From the NCBI RefSeq assembly GCF_004116625.1, contig NZ_NXIE01000001.1, forward strand, positions 310,001-374,000: DNA of 64,000 nt, read 5' to 3'. Source of the DNA: Halarcobacter mediterraneus. GTDB taxonomy: Bacteria; Campylobacterota; Campylobacteria; Campylobacterales; Arcobacteraceae. The translations under genes were made by a program, and so were the position numbers. The notes under the pieces were generated by a model that ran no database searches, was not told where the DNA came from, and worked only from the letters and a program-made list of their open reading frames with translations. Positions 50,607 to 59,227 of the stretch are shown piece by piece. Each line of letters starts with the position of its first letter. The stretch's first letter is position 1.

Positions 50607-51222
50607 ATTTAATAATAAGGCTATTTCTTCACTAAAAGCTATAATATCATCAAGAAGAGATATAAGAGGAAATAGATTTTTAAATAAAAAAATTGATGAT
50701 AAGATTTTAAATGAACTATTAGAAGCTGCTAATAATGCTCCTTCAGTAGGTTTTTCTCAACCTTGGAAATTTATAATTGTTAAAGATAATAAAAAAAGAG
50801 AAAAAGTCTATAAAAACTTTTTAAAAGAAAATAAAAAAGCAAAAAAGATTTTTAAAACAAATGAAATATATCCAAATTTAAAACTTGAGGGTATAAAAGA
50901 ATCATATTTAAATATTGCCGTTTTATATAAAAAGCCTAAAAAAGATGTTTTAGGGCAAACTACCCAAAAAAAAGTTGGAGAGTACAGTGTTGTTTGTGCT
51001 ATTCAAAACTTTTGGCTTATGGCAAGAGTTTATGGTATTGGAGTGGGCTGGGTTAGTATTTTAAAAGCAAAAAAGATTAAGAAAATATTAGGTATAAATG
51101 ATGATTATAAATTAATTGCATATTTAACAGTTGGATATGTAAAAGAGTTTTTAGATGAACCTGAGTTGAAAAAAATTGGCTGGGAAAAGAAAAGAACTCT
51201 TAATGATATTACTAAGTTATAG
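50599..51222 (+). CDS. bluB: 5,6-dimethylbenzimidazole synthase BluB
   Basis: A 207-residue flavin-destructase of the nitroreductase fold that cleaves FMNH2 with O2 to give 5,6-dimethylbenzimidazole, the lower ligand of B12. Features: SSRRDIRGNRF (FMN-binding Arg), AANNAPSVGFSQPWKFIIV, and GIGVGWVSIL with KKILGINDDYKLIAYLTVGYVKEF near the end. I chose the ATG at 50599, overlapping the cbiL stop as ATGAATAA; ATG 50590 is also in frame. Using an oxygen-dependent enzyme beside an anaerobic corrin pathway fits a microaerophile. A general nitroreductase is the alternative but the context favours BluB. Confidence 0.86.
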   Translation: MNKFNNKAISSLKAIISSRRDIRGNRFLNKKIDDKILNELLEAANNAPSVGFSQPWKFIIVKDNKKREKVYKNFLKENKKAKKIFKTNEIYPNLKLEGIKESYLNIAVLYKKPKKDVLGQTTQKKVGEYSVVCAIQNFWLMARVYGIGVGWVSILKAKKIKKILGINDDYKLIAYLTVGYVKEFLDEPELKKIGWEKKRTLNDITKL

Positions 51223-51230
51223 GAAAGATA

Positions 51231-52289
51231 ATGATAAAAAACATTCTTGGAACAAATGATTATATAGAGTTTTTAAGGGGAAAAAGTGTAACTTTTATGT
51301 TAGCTTTAAGCAATACAAAAACTGCTGATATAAAAGATATTACACAAGCTGGAATTCCAGGAAAAATATATTTAACACCTACACTAGATAGTGAGTTCTT
51401 AACTTGCGGTAAAGTTAGGAGTTTAGAAAATATTGCTCAAACTCCTAAAGGTGTACCAACTCCTGCTTTAATAACTAGAGCTACACATCTTTTAAAACCT
51501 TTTTCAAATATTGAACTTTTAAATTTAGGTTTAGAAGTTTTACCTAAAGTTGATTATTTTAAAATACATGATTTTAATCTTGCCCCTTCAGAAGATATTT
51601 CTTTGAATGCAAATATTGATACAATGGATGTATTTAAAAGAGGTTTAGATTTTGGACAAGAGTATGAGTGTAAAGATGATTATATAATTCTAGCTGAATC
51701 AGTTCCTTCAGGAACTACAACAGCTGCAGCAACTGCACTTGCTTTGGGCTATGAATGTAAAGAGTTTTTTAGCAGTAGTTTTAAAAATGTACCAGATGAT
51801 ATTAGAAATAAAACTATAGAAAAAGCCTTAGAAAATATTGATGAGAGAGATGATATTTTTACACGATTATCAAAAGTATCTGATAATATGCTTATCTTTA
51901 TAGCAGGGTTTATTTTGGGTTTGAATAATCAAACAAAATTTATCTTAGCCGGTGGAACTCAAATGGCTTGTGCCTTATTGATTGTAAACTCAATTTTAAA
52001 ACAGATGCAAGGACATTTAGAAACTTCTAATCTTGCTCTTTGTACTACAAAATGGGTTTATGAAGATGAAAAAAGTGATATAAAAGCACTTTTAGAATTA
52101 AATGATTTAAAAATTAATGCCTATTATGCAGATTTTGATTTTTCTTTATCAGAGCATCCTGCTTTAAAACTTTATGATGAAGGTGAAGCTAAAGAGGGTG
52201 TTGGAGCAGGAACTGCTTTAACTTATGCACTTTTAAATGGTATTTCAAAAGAAGAACTTACTAAAAAAATAGAAAGCCTATTGGGATAA
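51231..52289 (+). CDS. cobT: nicotinate-nucleotide-dimethylbenzimidazole phosphoribosyltransferase-type CobT
   Basis: A 352-residue protein of the TIGR00303 branch of the CobT family known from archaea, cyanobacteria and some Campylobacterota. It transfers phosphoribosyl from nicotinate mononucleotide to dimethylbenzimidazole to form alpha-ribazole phosphate. Visible: TFMLALSNTKTADI and TQAGIPGKIY near the start, LAESVPSGTTTAAATALALGY and ILAGGTQMACALLIV in the core, and GAGTALTYALL at the end. The substrate-making BluB is encoded 8 nt upstream. Confidence 0.87.
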   Translation: MIKNILGTNDYIEFLRGKSVTFMLALSNTKTADIKDITQAGIPGKIYLTPTLDSEFLTCGKVRSLENIAQTPKGVPTPALITRATHLLKPFSNIELLNLGLEVLPKVDYFKIHDFNLAPSEDISLNANIDTMDVFKRGLDFGQEYECKDDYIILAESVPSGTTTAAATALALGYECKEFFSSSFKNVPDDIRNKTIEKALENIDERDDIFTRLSKVSDNMLIFIAGFILGLNNQTKFILAGGTQMACALLIVNSILKQMQGHLETSNLALCTTKWVYEDEKSDIKALLELNDLKINAYYADFDFSLSEHPALKLYDEGEAKEGVGAGTALTYALLNGISKEELTKKIESLLG

Positions 52290-52299
52290 ATGAAATAAA

Positions 52300-52800
52300 A
52301 TGAAAATTCTTTATTTTGGTGGACAAAAGTCTGGTAAATCAAATCTTGCAGAACAAAAAACTTTAGAAATAAGTTCTAAAAAACCATATTATCTAGCAAC
52401 TTATGATAATAGTTTTAACGATAAAGAAATGCACAAAAGAATTGATAAGCATAAACTTCAAAGAAAAGAGCAGTTTACTACAATAGAGGAATCAAAGGAT
52501 TTAATAAAAGTATTAAGCAAATCAAAAAAAGAAGATACTTTTTTAGTAGATTGTATGTCAATGTGGCTATTTAACAATATTAAGCAGAATGAAGAGTATT
52601 TAATAAATCAATTAGAAGAAATTTCAAAGCTTGATGCGAATATTATTTTTGTATTAAATGATGTAAACTCTGGAATCATTCCCTTTGATAGTGAAAGTAG
52701 AAAGTTTGTAGATATGACAGGAATTGTTGGGCAAAAATTAGCTCAAATTTGTGATGAAGTTTATGAAGTAAAGCTTGGTTTAGCAAGTAGATTAAAGTAA
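52300..52800 (+). CDS. cobU: adenosylcobinamide kinase / guanylyltransferase CobU
   Basis: A 166-residue bifunctional enzyme that phosphorylates adenosylcobinamide and forms the GDP derivative. P-loop GGQKSGKSNLAEQ (residues 7-19), YLATYDNSFNDKEMHKRIDKHKLQR (the guanylylated His region) and FLVDCMSMWLFNN. The C-terminal VNDVNSG-type segment reads LNDVNSGIIPFDSESRKFVD. It is slightly shorter than the 180-residue E. coli form. Only 4 nt separate it from cbiP. Confidence 0.9.
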   Translation: MKILYFGGQKSGKSNLAEQKTLEISSKKPYYLATYDNSFNDKEMHKRIDKHKLQRKEQFTTIEESKDLIKVLSKSKKEDTFLVDCMSMWLFNNIKQNEEYLINQLEEISKLDANIIFVLNDVNSGIIPFDSESRKFVDMTGIVGQKLAQICDEVYEVKLGLASRLK

Positions 52801-52804
52801 AGAA

Positions 52805-54211
52805 ATGAAAAATATCTCAATCTTTGGTACAAGTAGCGATGCAGGTAAATCTACAATTACTTTTGTAATAGCAAAAATTCTACAAAACATGGGATATAGT
52901 GTAGCCCCTTTCAAAGCTCAAAATGTCTCTAATAATGCTTTTGTTTGTGATGATGGAAGTGAAATTGCAGTAGCTCAATACTTTCAAGCAAAGGTTTTAG
53001 GAGTTCCTATTTCTTATCATCTAAATCCAGTACTTTTAAAATCAGGACGTGGAAGTTCAGCTTCACTTATAGTTGAAGGGAAAGTTGTAACAAATAAAGA
53101 TGTAAGAGAGTATTATAGAGATTTAGACTTACTTAAACCAGCTGTAAATAGATGTTTTAACTATCTTAATGAAAAGTATGACTGTGTAGTTTGTGAAGGT
53201 GCAGGTAGTCCAGTAGAGCTTAATCTTATGGATAAAGACCTTTCAAATATTTACATAGCTGATGAGTTTAATACAAAAATCATACTTGTAGCAGATATTG
53301 AAAAAGGTGGAGTCTTTGCTTCTATTTATGGGGTTTATCATTTATTACCCGAAAAACTTCGTAAGAATGTAATAGGCGTAATAGTAAACAAGTTTAGAGG
53401 AGATTTAACTCTTTTTGATGAAGGTGTTAAAATCATAGAAGAAGATTTTAAAATACCAGTTTTAGGAGTATTGCCTTATACACCTTTTAACTTAGGTTTT
53501 GAAGATTCACAAAGCTTGAAAAACTATGCTCAAAATAGTAAAAGTGCTATTTTGAATATTGCAGTTATCTTTTATCCATATATGAGTAACTATAATGATT
53601 TTGAGCCTTTAATAGCCCATGAGCAAATAAACTTAGAGTTTGTAAAGACAAATATCTCTTTATATAAATTTGATATGGTAATAATGCCTGGTTCTAAACT
53701 TGTAATCAAAGATTTAAAATGGCTAAAAGAAAATGGACTATTTGATAGAGTAAAAGCATATGAAGGTAAACTTTTAGGTATCTGTGGTGGTTATGAAATG
53801 ATGTTTGAAACTCTTATAGACTCCTATGCTTTAGAAAATAATGAAGCTACAAAAGAAGAGGGCTTTAGCTTTATAGATGATGAGATATTTTTTAAAAAAG
53901 AGAAAACACTAGAAAAAGGAAACTATGAAATCTTTGGTGTACAGCTTGAAGGTTTTGAAATACACCATGGAAAAAGCAATAAATATCCACTTTTTTATGA
54001 AAATAAAAATAAAAATATATGCGGAACTTTTGTGCATGCAGTTTTTGATTCAGATGAATTTAGAACTTATCTTTTTAAAAATTTACACCAGGATTACAAA
54101 GAGTTTGATTTTAAAGCTTATAAAAAAGAGCATATAGATAGTTTTATAAGCTCTTTAGAGAGTAGACTTGATGTGAAAAAAATTAAAGATGAAATAGAAG
54201 AAAGAGAATAA
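52805..54211 (+). CDS. cbiP: cobyric acid synthase CbiP
   Basis: A 468-residue glutamine-dependent synthase that amidates side chains b, d, e and g. N-terminal FGTSSDAGKSTITFVIAK (P-loop), APFKAQNVSNNAFV, and CEGAGSPVELNLMDKDLSN. C-terminal glutaminase with VIMPGSKLVIKDL, the catalytic Cys in GICGGYEMMF and the His in GTFVHAVFD. Length matches the family (about 480-510) with a short C-terminus. The cobS gene starts directly at its stop. Confidence 0.95.
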   Translation: MKNISIFGTSSDAGKSTITFVIAKILQNMGYSVAPFKAQNVSNNAFVCDDGSEIAVAQYFQAKVLGVPISYHLNPVLLKSGRGSSASLIVEGKVVTNKDVREYYRDLDLLKPAVNRCFNYLNEKYDCVVCEGAGSPVELNLMDKDLSNIYIADEFNTKIILVADIEKGGVFASIYGVYHLLPEKLRKNVIGVIVNKFRGDLTLFDEGVKIIEEDFKIPVLGVLPYTPFNLGFEDSQSLKNYAQNSKSAILNIAVIFYPYMSNYNDFEPLIAHEQINLEFVKTNISLYKFDMVIMPGSKLVIKDLKWLKENGLFDRVKAYEGKLLGICGGYEMMFETLIDSYALENNEATKEEGFSFIDDEIFFKKEKTLEKGNYEIFGVQLEGFEIHHGKSNKYPLFYENKNKNICGTFVHAVFDSDEFRTYLFKNLHQDYKEFDFKAYKKEHIDSFISSLESRLDVKKIKDEIEERE

Positions 54212-54958
54212 ATGAATAAAGATTTGATATTAGGACTAAAGTTTGCCTTTAGTTATTTTTCAATAATACCAATAAAGTTTGATAATAGTGTAGATTTATC
54301 AAAAAAAGAGATTATAAACTATCTTATGTTTTTTCTTCCTCTTGTGGGAGCTATTTTATCTCTAGGGGCTTGTATTGTTTTTTATTTCTTAGAAGATTTA
54401 TCTTATCTTGGGGCAATTATTTGTGCTTTTTTGTATATGATGTTTTATGGTTTTATTCATACAGAAGCTATCTTAGACGTAGTAGATGCTTTATATGCTA
54501 AACATAGTGGTAAAGATGCCTATGAAGTTATAAAAGAGCCTACAATTGGAGCTATGGGCTTTTTATATGCTTTAGGTTTTGTTTGTATTAAAGTAGCAGC
54601 TTTAACAATGCTTTTTTTAAATCAAATGTATTTAGAGATAATTGCAATAGCTATTATAAGTAGAGTATCAGTTCAGTTTATGACAAAAACAAATGAGTTT
54701 AAATCTTCTTTTGTAGGATTAATGAAAAGTTCATTTACTAGCTTTAAAACAGCCTTTATTCTTTATTTTATAGTATGTTTAGTTCTTATTGGTTTTAAAG
54801 CTTTTACTCTATTTTTTATAGCTTTAGTTTTCACTTTTCTTTTCTCACTATTTTTAGAAAAAAACTTAGGTTTTTTAAATGGAGATACTTTAGGTTTTAA
54901 CTTAGAGTTTGTCGAGATTGTACTTTTTATAACTGTTTGTCTATTTTGGTTAAATTAA
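54212..54958 (+). CDS. cobS: adenosylcobalamin-5'-phosphate synthase CobS
   Basis: A 248-residue membrane enzyme joining adenosylcobinamide-GDP to alpha-ribazole (phosphate). Motifs: FSYFSIIPI, FFLPLVGAILSLGA, GFIHTEAILDVVDALYAKHSGKDAYEVIKEPTIGAMGF (conserved acidic residues for Mg2+) and ending with FNLEFVEIVLF. About six helices. It starts one base after the cbiP stop. Confidence 0.93.
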   Translation: MNKDLILGLKFAFSYFSIIPIKFDNSVDLSKKEIINYLMFFLPLVGAILSLGACIVFYFLEDLSYLGAIICAFLYMMFYGFIHTEAILDVVDALYAKHSGKDAYEVIKEPTIGAMGFLYALGFVCIKVAALTMLFLNQMYLEIIAIAIISRVSVQFMTKTNEFKSSFVGLMKSSFTSFKTAFILYFIVCLVLIGFKAFTLFFIALVFTFLFSLFLEKNLGFLNGDTLGFNLEFVEIVLFITVCLFWLN

Positions 54959-54959
54959 T

Positions 54960-55481
54960 ATGGCAAATATAACTTTTCTAAGACATGCTCCTCTACCTTT
55001 AAAAAATCAAAAGTGTTATAACGGACATATTGATTTAGAAATTGATACTTTACTTGTAGACTATAAAAAGATAGAAAATTTACAAAAACAAAAATATGAT
55101 TTAGTCTATTCTTCTGATTTAAAAAGATGTACTCAAACATTAGATTTATTAAATTTTTCATATAAAAAAGATGAAAGACTAAGGGAAGTAAAGTTTAAAG
55201 ATGAGTTTGAAGGCAAATCTTTTGATGAAATTTCAAAGATGCCTATTTATGATGAAAAATATCTCTCTTCTTTTGAGTCTTGGCATAAGTTTATTGCTAA
55301 AGAATCTATAAAAGAGTATAAACAAAGAGTAAACTCTTTTTTATCTGAACTTCCTAAAGACAAAGAAATATTAGTATGTTCCCATGGAGGAACAATTAAG
55401 TTAATTCACTCTATTTTAACAAATATAGAATATGAAAAAAGTAGATATTCTATCTTATATTTAGAAAGTTTTAAGGCATAA
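54960..55481 (+). CDS. cobC: alpha-ribazole phosphatase, histidine phosphatase family
   Basis: A 173-residue histidine phosphatase of the CobC/phosphoglycerate mutase fold: catalytic LRHAPLPLK (RHA at residues 7-9), YSSDLKRCTQTLDLL, FKDEFEGKSFDEI and the second His in CSHGGTIKL. It removes phosphate from alpha-ribazole-phosphate or from B12-5'-phosphate. As last gene of the plus-strand cobalamin operon directly after cobS the role is well supported, though fold relatives act on other phosphates. Confidence 0.88.
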   Translation: MANITFLRHAPLPLKNQKCYNGHIDLEIDTLLVDYKKIENLQKQKYDLVYSSDLKRCTQTLDLLNFSYKKDERLREVKFKDEFEGKSFDEISKMPIYDEKYLSSFESWHKFIAKESIKEYKQRVNSFLSELPKDKEILVCSHGGTIKLIHSILTNIEYEKSRYSILYLESFKA

Positions 55482-55555
55482 TTATAAGTAAATCTTATAA
55501 ATATTAATAAGTTGGATTAATAATAATTTTAACTTAAATGATATATAATTGTTTA

Positions 55556-55762
55556 TTATAATGGTTTGATTAAAGATTTAATACTTTTAGGTAAATGAGC
55601 AAAAACAATATTACTATCTTTCATGTATTTACCATTTTCATAAATTGTTATGTCAATGGTCATATTCTTTTTATTAAAAGTTTTTAGTTTTATTGTTTGA
55701 TTATTTTCCTGATACTCTATATTTTTGTGTTTTAAATCTATGATTGGTTTTTTATTAGCCAT
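55556..55762 (-). CDS. 68-residue protein of unknown function, flanked by inverted repeats
   Basis: A small basic soluble protein with the stretch IDITIYENGKYMKDSNIVFAHLPKSIKSLIKPL and no recognised domain. A ribosome binding site (AAGGAG, 55768-55773 on the minus strand) lies 5 nt before the ATG. A perfect 17-bp inverted repeat flanks the gene: one arm covers the stop codon, the other lies 13-29 nt before the start codon. The product is unknown; the unusual feature is the frame of repeats. Confidence 0.5.
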   Translation of the reverse strand: MANKKPIIDLKHKNIEYQENNQTIKLKTFNKKNMTIDITIYENGKYMKDSNIVFAHLPKSIKSLIKPL

Positions 55763-55791
55763 TCTTCTCCTTCCTAATCAAACCATTATAA
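55556..55791. repeat. 17-bp perfect inverted repeats around the 68-residue gene
   Basis: TTATAATGGTTTGATTA (55556-55572) and its exact reverse complement (55775-55791) bound a 236-bp unit. No target-site duplication is visible and the base after each arm does not extend the match. It may be a small non-autonomous element with a captured gene, or an mRNA whose ends pair. Confidence 0.7.
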
Positions 55792-55816
55792 CTTATTTTG
55801 TCAAAGGATATTTTAA

Positions 55817-56797
55817 ATGAAACAATCTGAAACTATTACAGCTATCCCTTCAGATAGATTACAGTTTTTCCCTATTATGATGTTTGCAGTTGTTATGGGG
55901 TTTTCTGGGCTTTCTTTAGTTTTTACTCGTCTTACAGAGTTTTTGTATTTTCCTAGTGTTGTAGCTGTTATTTTTACTTATATATCAACAGCTTTATTTT
56001 TTATAATTTTATTTTTTTATGGAAAGAAGCTACTTAAATATAAAGAAGAAGTTATAAAAGAATTATCTCATCCAATTAGAGTAAATTTCTTTGCAGCATT
56101 ATCTATTTCTATGCTTTTATTATCTTTACTTTATCAAAAAAGTGTACCTGATTTATCACATGGTTTCTTTATTTTAGGAGCAATAGTTCATATATTTTTT
56201 ACTTTTTACACTATTAAATATTGGATAAACAATAATTTAGAAATGCATCATTCAAATCCAGCTTGGTTTATTCCTATAGTTGGTAATATTATTGTTCCAA
56301 TTGCTGGAAAAGGTTTTGTTGATGATTCTATATTATATTTTTATTTTTCTATAGGAATCTTTTTTTGGATAGTTTTATTTGCAATTATATTAAATAGAAT
56401 AATTTTTCATAAACAGTTTGCTGCAAAATTTATGCCAACTTTATTTATACTTATTGCCCCACCAGCAATTGGTTTTATCTCATATATTAAATTAACAAAT
56501 GGTTCATTAGATTTCTTTGCACATATTCTTTATAGCTTGGCATTATTTTTTACAATTTTAGTATTTGTAATGTATAAGAATTATATTAATATTAAGTTTT
56601 TTATTTCTTGGTGGGCATTTACATTTCCTATGGCAGCTGTTACTTTAGCTACAATTTTAATGTTTCATTTAACTTCTTTTATGTTTTATTCAGTATTATC
56701 ATATTTTTTAGCATTTGTTACAACTTTTATAGTTTTTTTAGTTGCAAAAGAGACTATTAAACATATGTTTAAAAAAGAGATATGTATAATGGAGTAA
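55817..56797 (+). CDS. SLAC1/TehA-type anion channel or transporter
   Basis: A 326-residue membrane protein with ten helices, of the TDT / SLAC1 / TehA group. Features: FFPIMMFAVVMGFSGLSLVFTRL at the start, NPAWFIPIVGNIIVPIAGKGF in the middle (family PAWFIPPVG motif) and SWWAFTFPMAAVTLATIL near the end. The group includes anion channels and dicarboxylate/tellurite carriers. The conserved pore Phe region lies in the FFAALSISM segment. Upstream lies one arm of the 17-bp repeat. An aldo/keto reductase gene follows after 22 nt. Confidence 0.88.
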   Translation: MKQSETITAIPSDRLQFFPIMMFAVVMGFSGLSLVFTRLTEFLYFPSVVAVIFTYISTALFFIILFFYGKKLLKYKEEVIKELSHPIRVNFFAALSISMLLLSLLYQKSVPDLSHGFFILGAIVHIFFTFYTIKYWINNNLEMHHSNPAWFIPIVGNIIVPIAGKGFVDDSILYFYFSIGIFFWIVLFAIILNRIIFHKQFAAKFMPTLFILIAPPAIGFISYIKLTNGSLDFFAHILYSLALFFTILVFVMYKNYINIKFFISWWAFTFPMAAVTLATILMFHLTSFMFYSVLSYFLAFVTTFIVFLVAKETIKHMFKKEICIME

Positions 56798-56819
56798 TTT
56801 TCTTTAAGAAAGGTTATTT

Positions 56820-57839
56820 ATGGAATATAGATATATAGGAAGAAGTGGTTTAAGAGTTACACCAATTTGTTTAGGAACTATGACTTTTGGTTCTACAACA
56901 ACAAAAGAAGAAGCTTTTAAAATAATGGATAAAGCATACGATAGAGGAATAAACTTTTTTGATACAGCTGAACTTTATCCTGTGCCACCAAAAGCAGATA
57001 CTACAGGAATTACAGAAGAGATAGTAGGGGAATGGTTAAAAACAAAACCTAGAGACTCAGTTATTTTAGCTACAAAAGTAGCAGGTGCAGCTTCTGGTTG
57101 GTTTGTACCTCCAATTAGGCATGGCTTGACTGCAATTGATTCATTTCATATTAAAAGAGCAGTAGAACAAAGTCTTAAAAAGCTTCAAACAGATTATATA
57201 GATCTTTATCAGATGCATTGGCCAGATACAGTTGTGCCAGTAGAAGAGAGTATGAAAGCTTTTGATGAGCTAGTATGTGAAGGAAAAGTAAGATATGTTG
57301 GAACTTCGAATGATAGTGCTTATGGTTTAACAAAAGCAAATGAAGTTTCAAAGTATAATAAGTATGCAAGATTTGAATCTATTCAAAATAACTTCTCACT
57401 TTTAAATCCAAGATTTCATGATGAACTAGCAAATGTATGTAAAAGAGAAAATGTCTCACTACTTCCATATTCTCCAATGGCTGGAGGTGTTTTAAGTGGT
57501 AAATACAATGGAGGTTTTTATCCTGAAGATTCTAGGTTTGGTATTTATATGAAAAATAAAAGTAAAAGAGTTCAATCTATGGCAGATAGATTTGTAAATG
57601 AAAAAACACTTGAAGCTACAAGTAGATATATGAAATTAGCTCAAGAATATGAAATTTCTCCTGTTACTTTAGCTGTTGCTTATTCTATGCATTTTGATTT
57701 TATAGCTTCTACAATTATAGGAGCAAGACAGTTAAATCAATTAGATGATTCTTTTGCAGCATTTGATTTTAAAATAGATAAAGAATTGATGAATGAAATA
57801 GAAAAAGTTCAAAAAGATATTTTATATCCTATGGGATAG
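56820..57839 (+). CDS. aldo/keto reductase
   Basis: A 339-residue NADPH-dependent aldo/keto reductase (TIM barrel). The catalytic tetrad is visible: Asp and Tyr in FFDTAELYP, Lys in LATKVAGA, His in QMHWPDTV. The family signature GRSGLRVTPICLGTMTFGS starts the protein and STIIGARQLNQL near the end binds the cofactor phosphate. It resembles the Tas/YajO group. The substrate is unknown. It ends 3 nt before the convergent cyclase gene. Confidence 0.93.
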   Translation: MEYRYIGRSGLRVTPICLGTMTFGSTTTKEEAFKIMDKAYDRGINFFDTAELYPVPPKADTTGITEEIVGEWLKTKPRDSVILATKVAGAASGWFVPPIRHGLTAIDSFHIKRAVEQSLKKLQTDYIDLYQMHWPDTVVPVEESMKAFDELVCEGKVRYVGTSNDSAYGLTKANEVSKYNKYARFESIQNNFSLLNPRFHDELANVCKRENVSLLPYSPMAGGVLSGKYNGGFYPEDSRFGIYMKNKSKRVQSMADRFVNEKTLEATSRYMKLAQEYEISPVTLAVAYSMHFDFIASTIIGARQLNQLDDSFAAFDFKIDKELMNEIEKVQKDILYPMG

Positions 57840-57842
57840 AGT

Positions 57843-58898
57843 TTAAAGCTCTATTCCATTATCAAATACAATTTTATTTCTACCTTCTTTTTTTGCTTTA
57901 TATAATAAAGAATCTGCTTTTTTCTTTGTTTCTAAATAGTTTTTATATTTTGATCTAAAACTAACTCCTGCACTAAATTTTAAATTAATAGTAATATCTT
58001 CATATTTAAATTCAGTACTTTCGATTAAACTTTTTACTCTTTTTATGTATTTATATAATTCTTTTTCTTTATCATAATTTACAAGAGCTATAAATTCTTC
58101 CCCTCCATATCTTGCAATAGTATCTTCTTTTCTTGTAAGTTTATCTAGTACTTTTCCAAAGGTCTTTAAAACTTCATCTCCACAGCTATGTCCATAAGTA
58201 TCATTTATTTTTTTAAAATGATCGATATCATAAAAAACAATTGCATAAGAAGAGTTAAATATTTCATATTTTTTTTCTATTTTTTCAACTTCTTCTTGAT
58301 AAGCCCTTCTATTTAAAACAGAAGTTAAATAATCTGTAGCTTTTTCCTTTTTGACAAGATTTAATTCTTCTTGTAAACTTTCTATTGTTTTATGTAGGTT
58401 TAAAAATTTTTCTTTATTATTATTTAGTTCTTCTCTTCTATCTTCCATTGAATGTTCAATATTATAAATAGTATCAATGAGTCTTTTTTGTAATTGTCCT
58501 AATTCTCTTTGTGATGCATTGGATATATTTAATTCTTGAAGTTCATCTTTGATTTTATGAATTTTTTCACTTGAATTTGAGCTTTCTAATATAGTTTTAT
58601 CAAAATATCGCTCCATCAACGAACTAAGTTTTACAATATCATCAGTTTTATTTTGAAGTATTTTTCTATCTGATGTTATTCTATTTTTTGTAATTTCTTT
58701 TAATTCATTCATAGATTGTTTTGTTAAAAGTAGTTGAGGATTTTTGGAAACTTTATTTATAAAAGAATTAGTTTCTTCATCATTATTAAAATCTATAGAA
58801 GGAGAAAGTACCTCTTTTAATACTTTAATAAAGATTGATAAGGATAATAATTGTTCTTTTTCATTATTTTTTTCTATAATTTTTTCTACTAGTTCCAA
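57843..58898 (-). CDS. diguanylate cyclase (GGDEF) with coiled-coil N-terminus
   Basis: A 351-residue cytoplasmic diguanylate cyclase. The N-terminal 180 residues are helical and coiled-coil-like with no named sensor. The GGDEF domain (about 190-351) has DYLTSVLNRRAY, AIVFYDIDHFKKINDTYGHSCGDEVL, ARYGGEEFIALV and the RxxD inhibitory site (RKED) exactly five residues before the signature, so product inhibition is expected, unlike the cyclase at 19141. The promoter region carries ATTATCAT and ATGATAAT arms. Confidence 0.9.
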   Translation of the reverse strand: MELVEKIIEKNNEKEQLLSLSIFIKVLKEVLSPSIDFNNDEETNSFINKVSKNPQLLLTKQSMNELKEITKNRITSDRKILQNKTDDIVKLSSLMERYFDKTILESSNSSEKIHKIKDELQELNISNASQRELGQLQKRLIDTIYNIEHSMEDRREELNNNKEKFLNLHKTIESLQEELNLVKKEKATDYLTSVLNRRAYQEEVEKIEKKYEIFNSSYAIVFYDIDHFKKINDTYGHSCGDEVLKTFGKVLDKLTRKEDTIARYGGEEFIALVNYDKEKELYKYIKRVKSLIESTEFKYEDITINLKFSAGVSFRSKYKNYLETKKKADSLLYKAKKEGRNKIVFDNGIEL

Positions 58899-58915
58899 AC
58901 GAAATCCTTTTTATT

Positions 58916-58940
58916 ATTATCATTATATCACTATGATAAT
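58916..58940. promoter_or_regulatory. inverted repeat ATTATCAT / ATGATAAT upstream of the cyclase
   Basis: Arms at 58916-58923 and 58933-58940, 9-bp spacer, 18 bp before the cyclase ATG. The ATAATGATAAT wording resembles Fur-box units, but AT-rich DNA yields such matches easily. Confidence 0.3.
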
Positions 58941-59024
58941 TATAATAATTTAAAAATTATCAATATTTTATACTTTTTTTCTATAAAAAGTTAGATTTTA
59001 AATAAGAATCTATATAATATCAAA

Positions 59025-59219
59025 ATGAAAAAAGAAATTGAAAAAGAAGCTTATAAATTAAGGTTTGAATATTACAACTTGTATGAAAATAAAGAATTAA
59101 AATGGCATGAAAAATATAAAAAACACTATTTATATAATATTGTAGTAGAAAGTTTTAATTATAAGTTTCATGAAATAGGGCAAGTTATGCCAAAACTTTT
59201 AGAAAAAATAAAGAGTTAA
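59025..59219 (+). CDS. 64-residue protein, unknown
   Basis: A small, highly charged and aromatic soluble protein (Lys/Glu/Tyr-rich, helical), MKKEIEKEAYKLRFEYYN. No family recognised. It has no clear ribosome binding site; TATAAT at about 59012-59017 lies close enough that the mRNA could be nearly leaderless. It ends 8 nt before the convergent 129-residue gene. Confidence 0.4.
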   Translation: MKKEIEKEAYKLRFEYYNLYENKELKWHEKYKKHYLYNIVVESFNYKFHEIGQVMPKLLEKIKS

Positions 59220-59227
59220 GTTAAATA

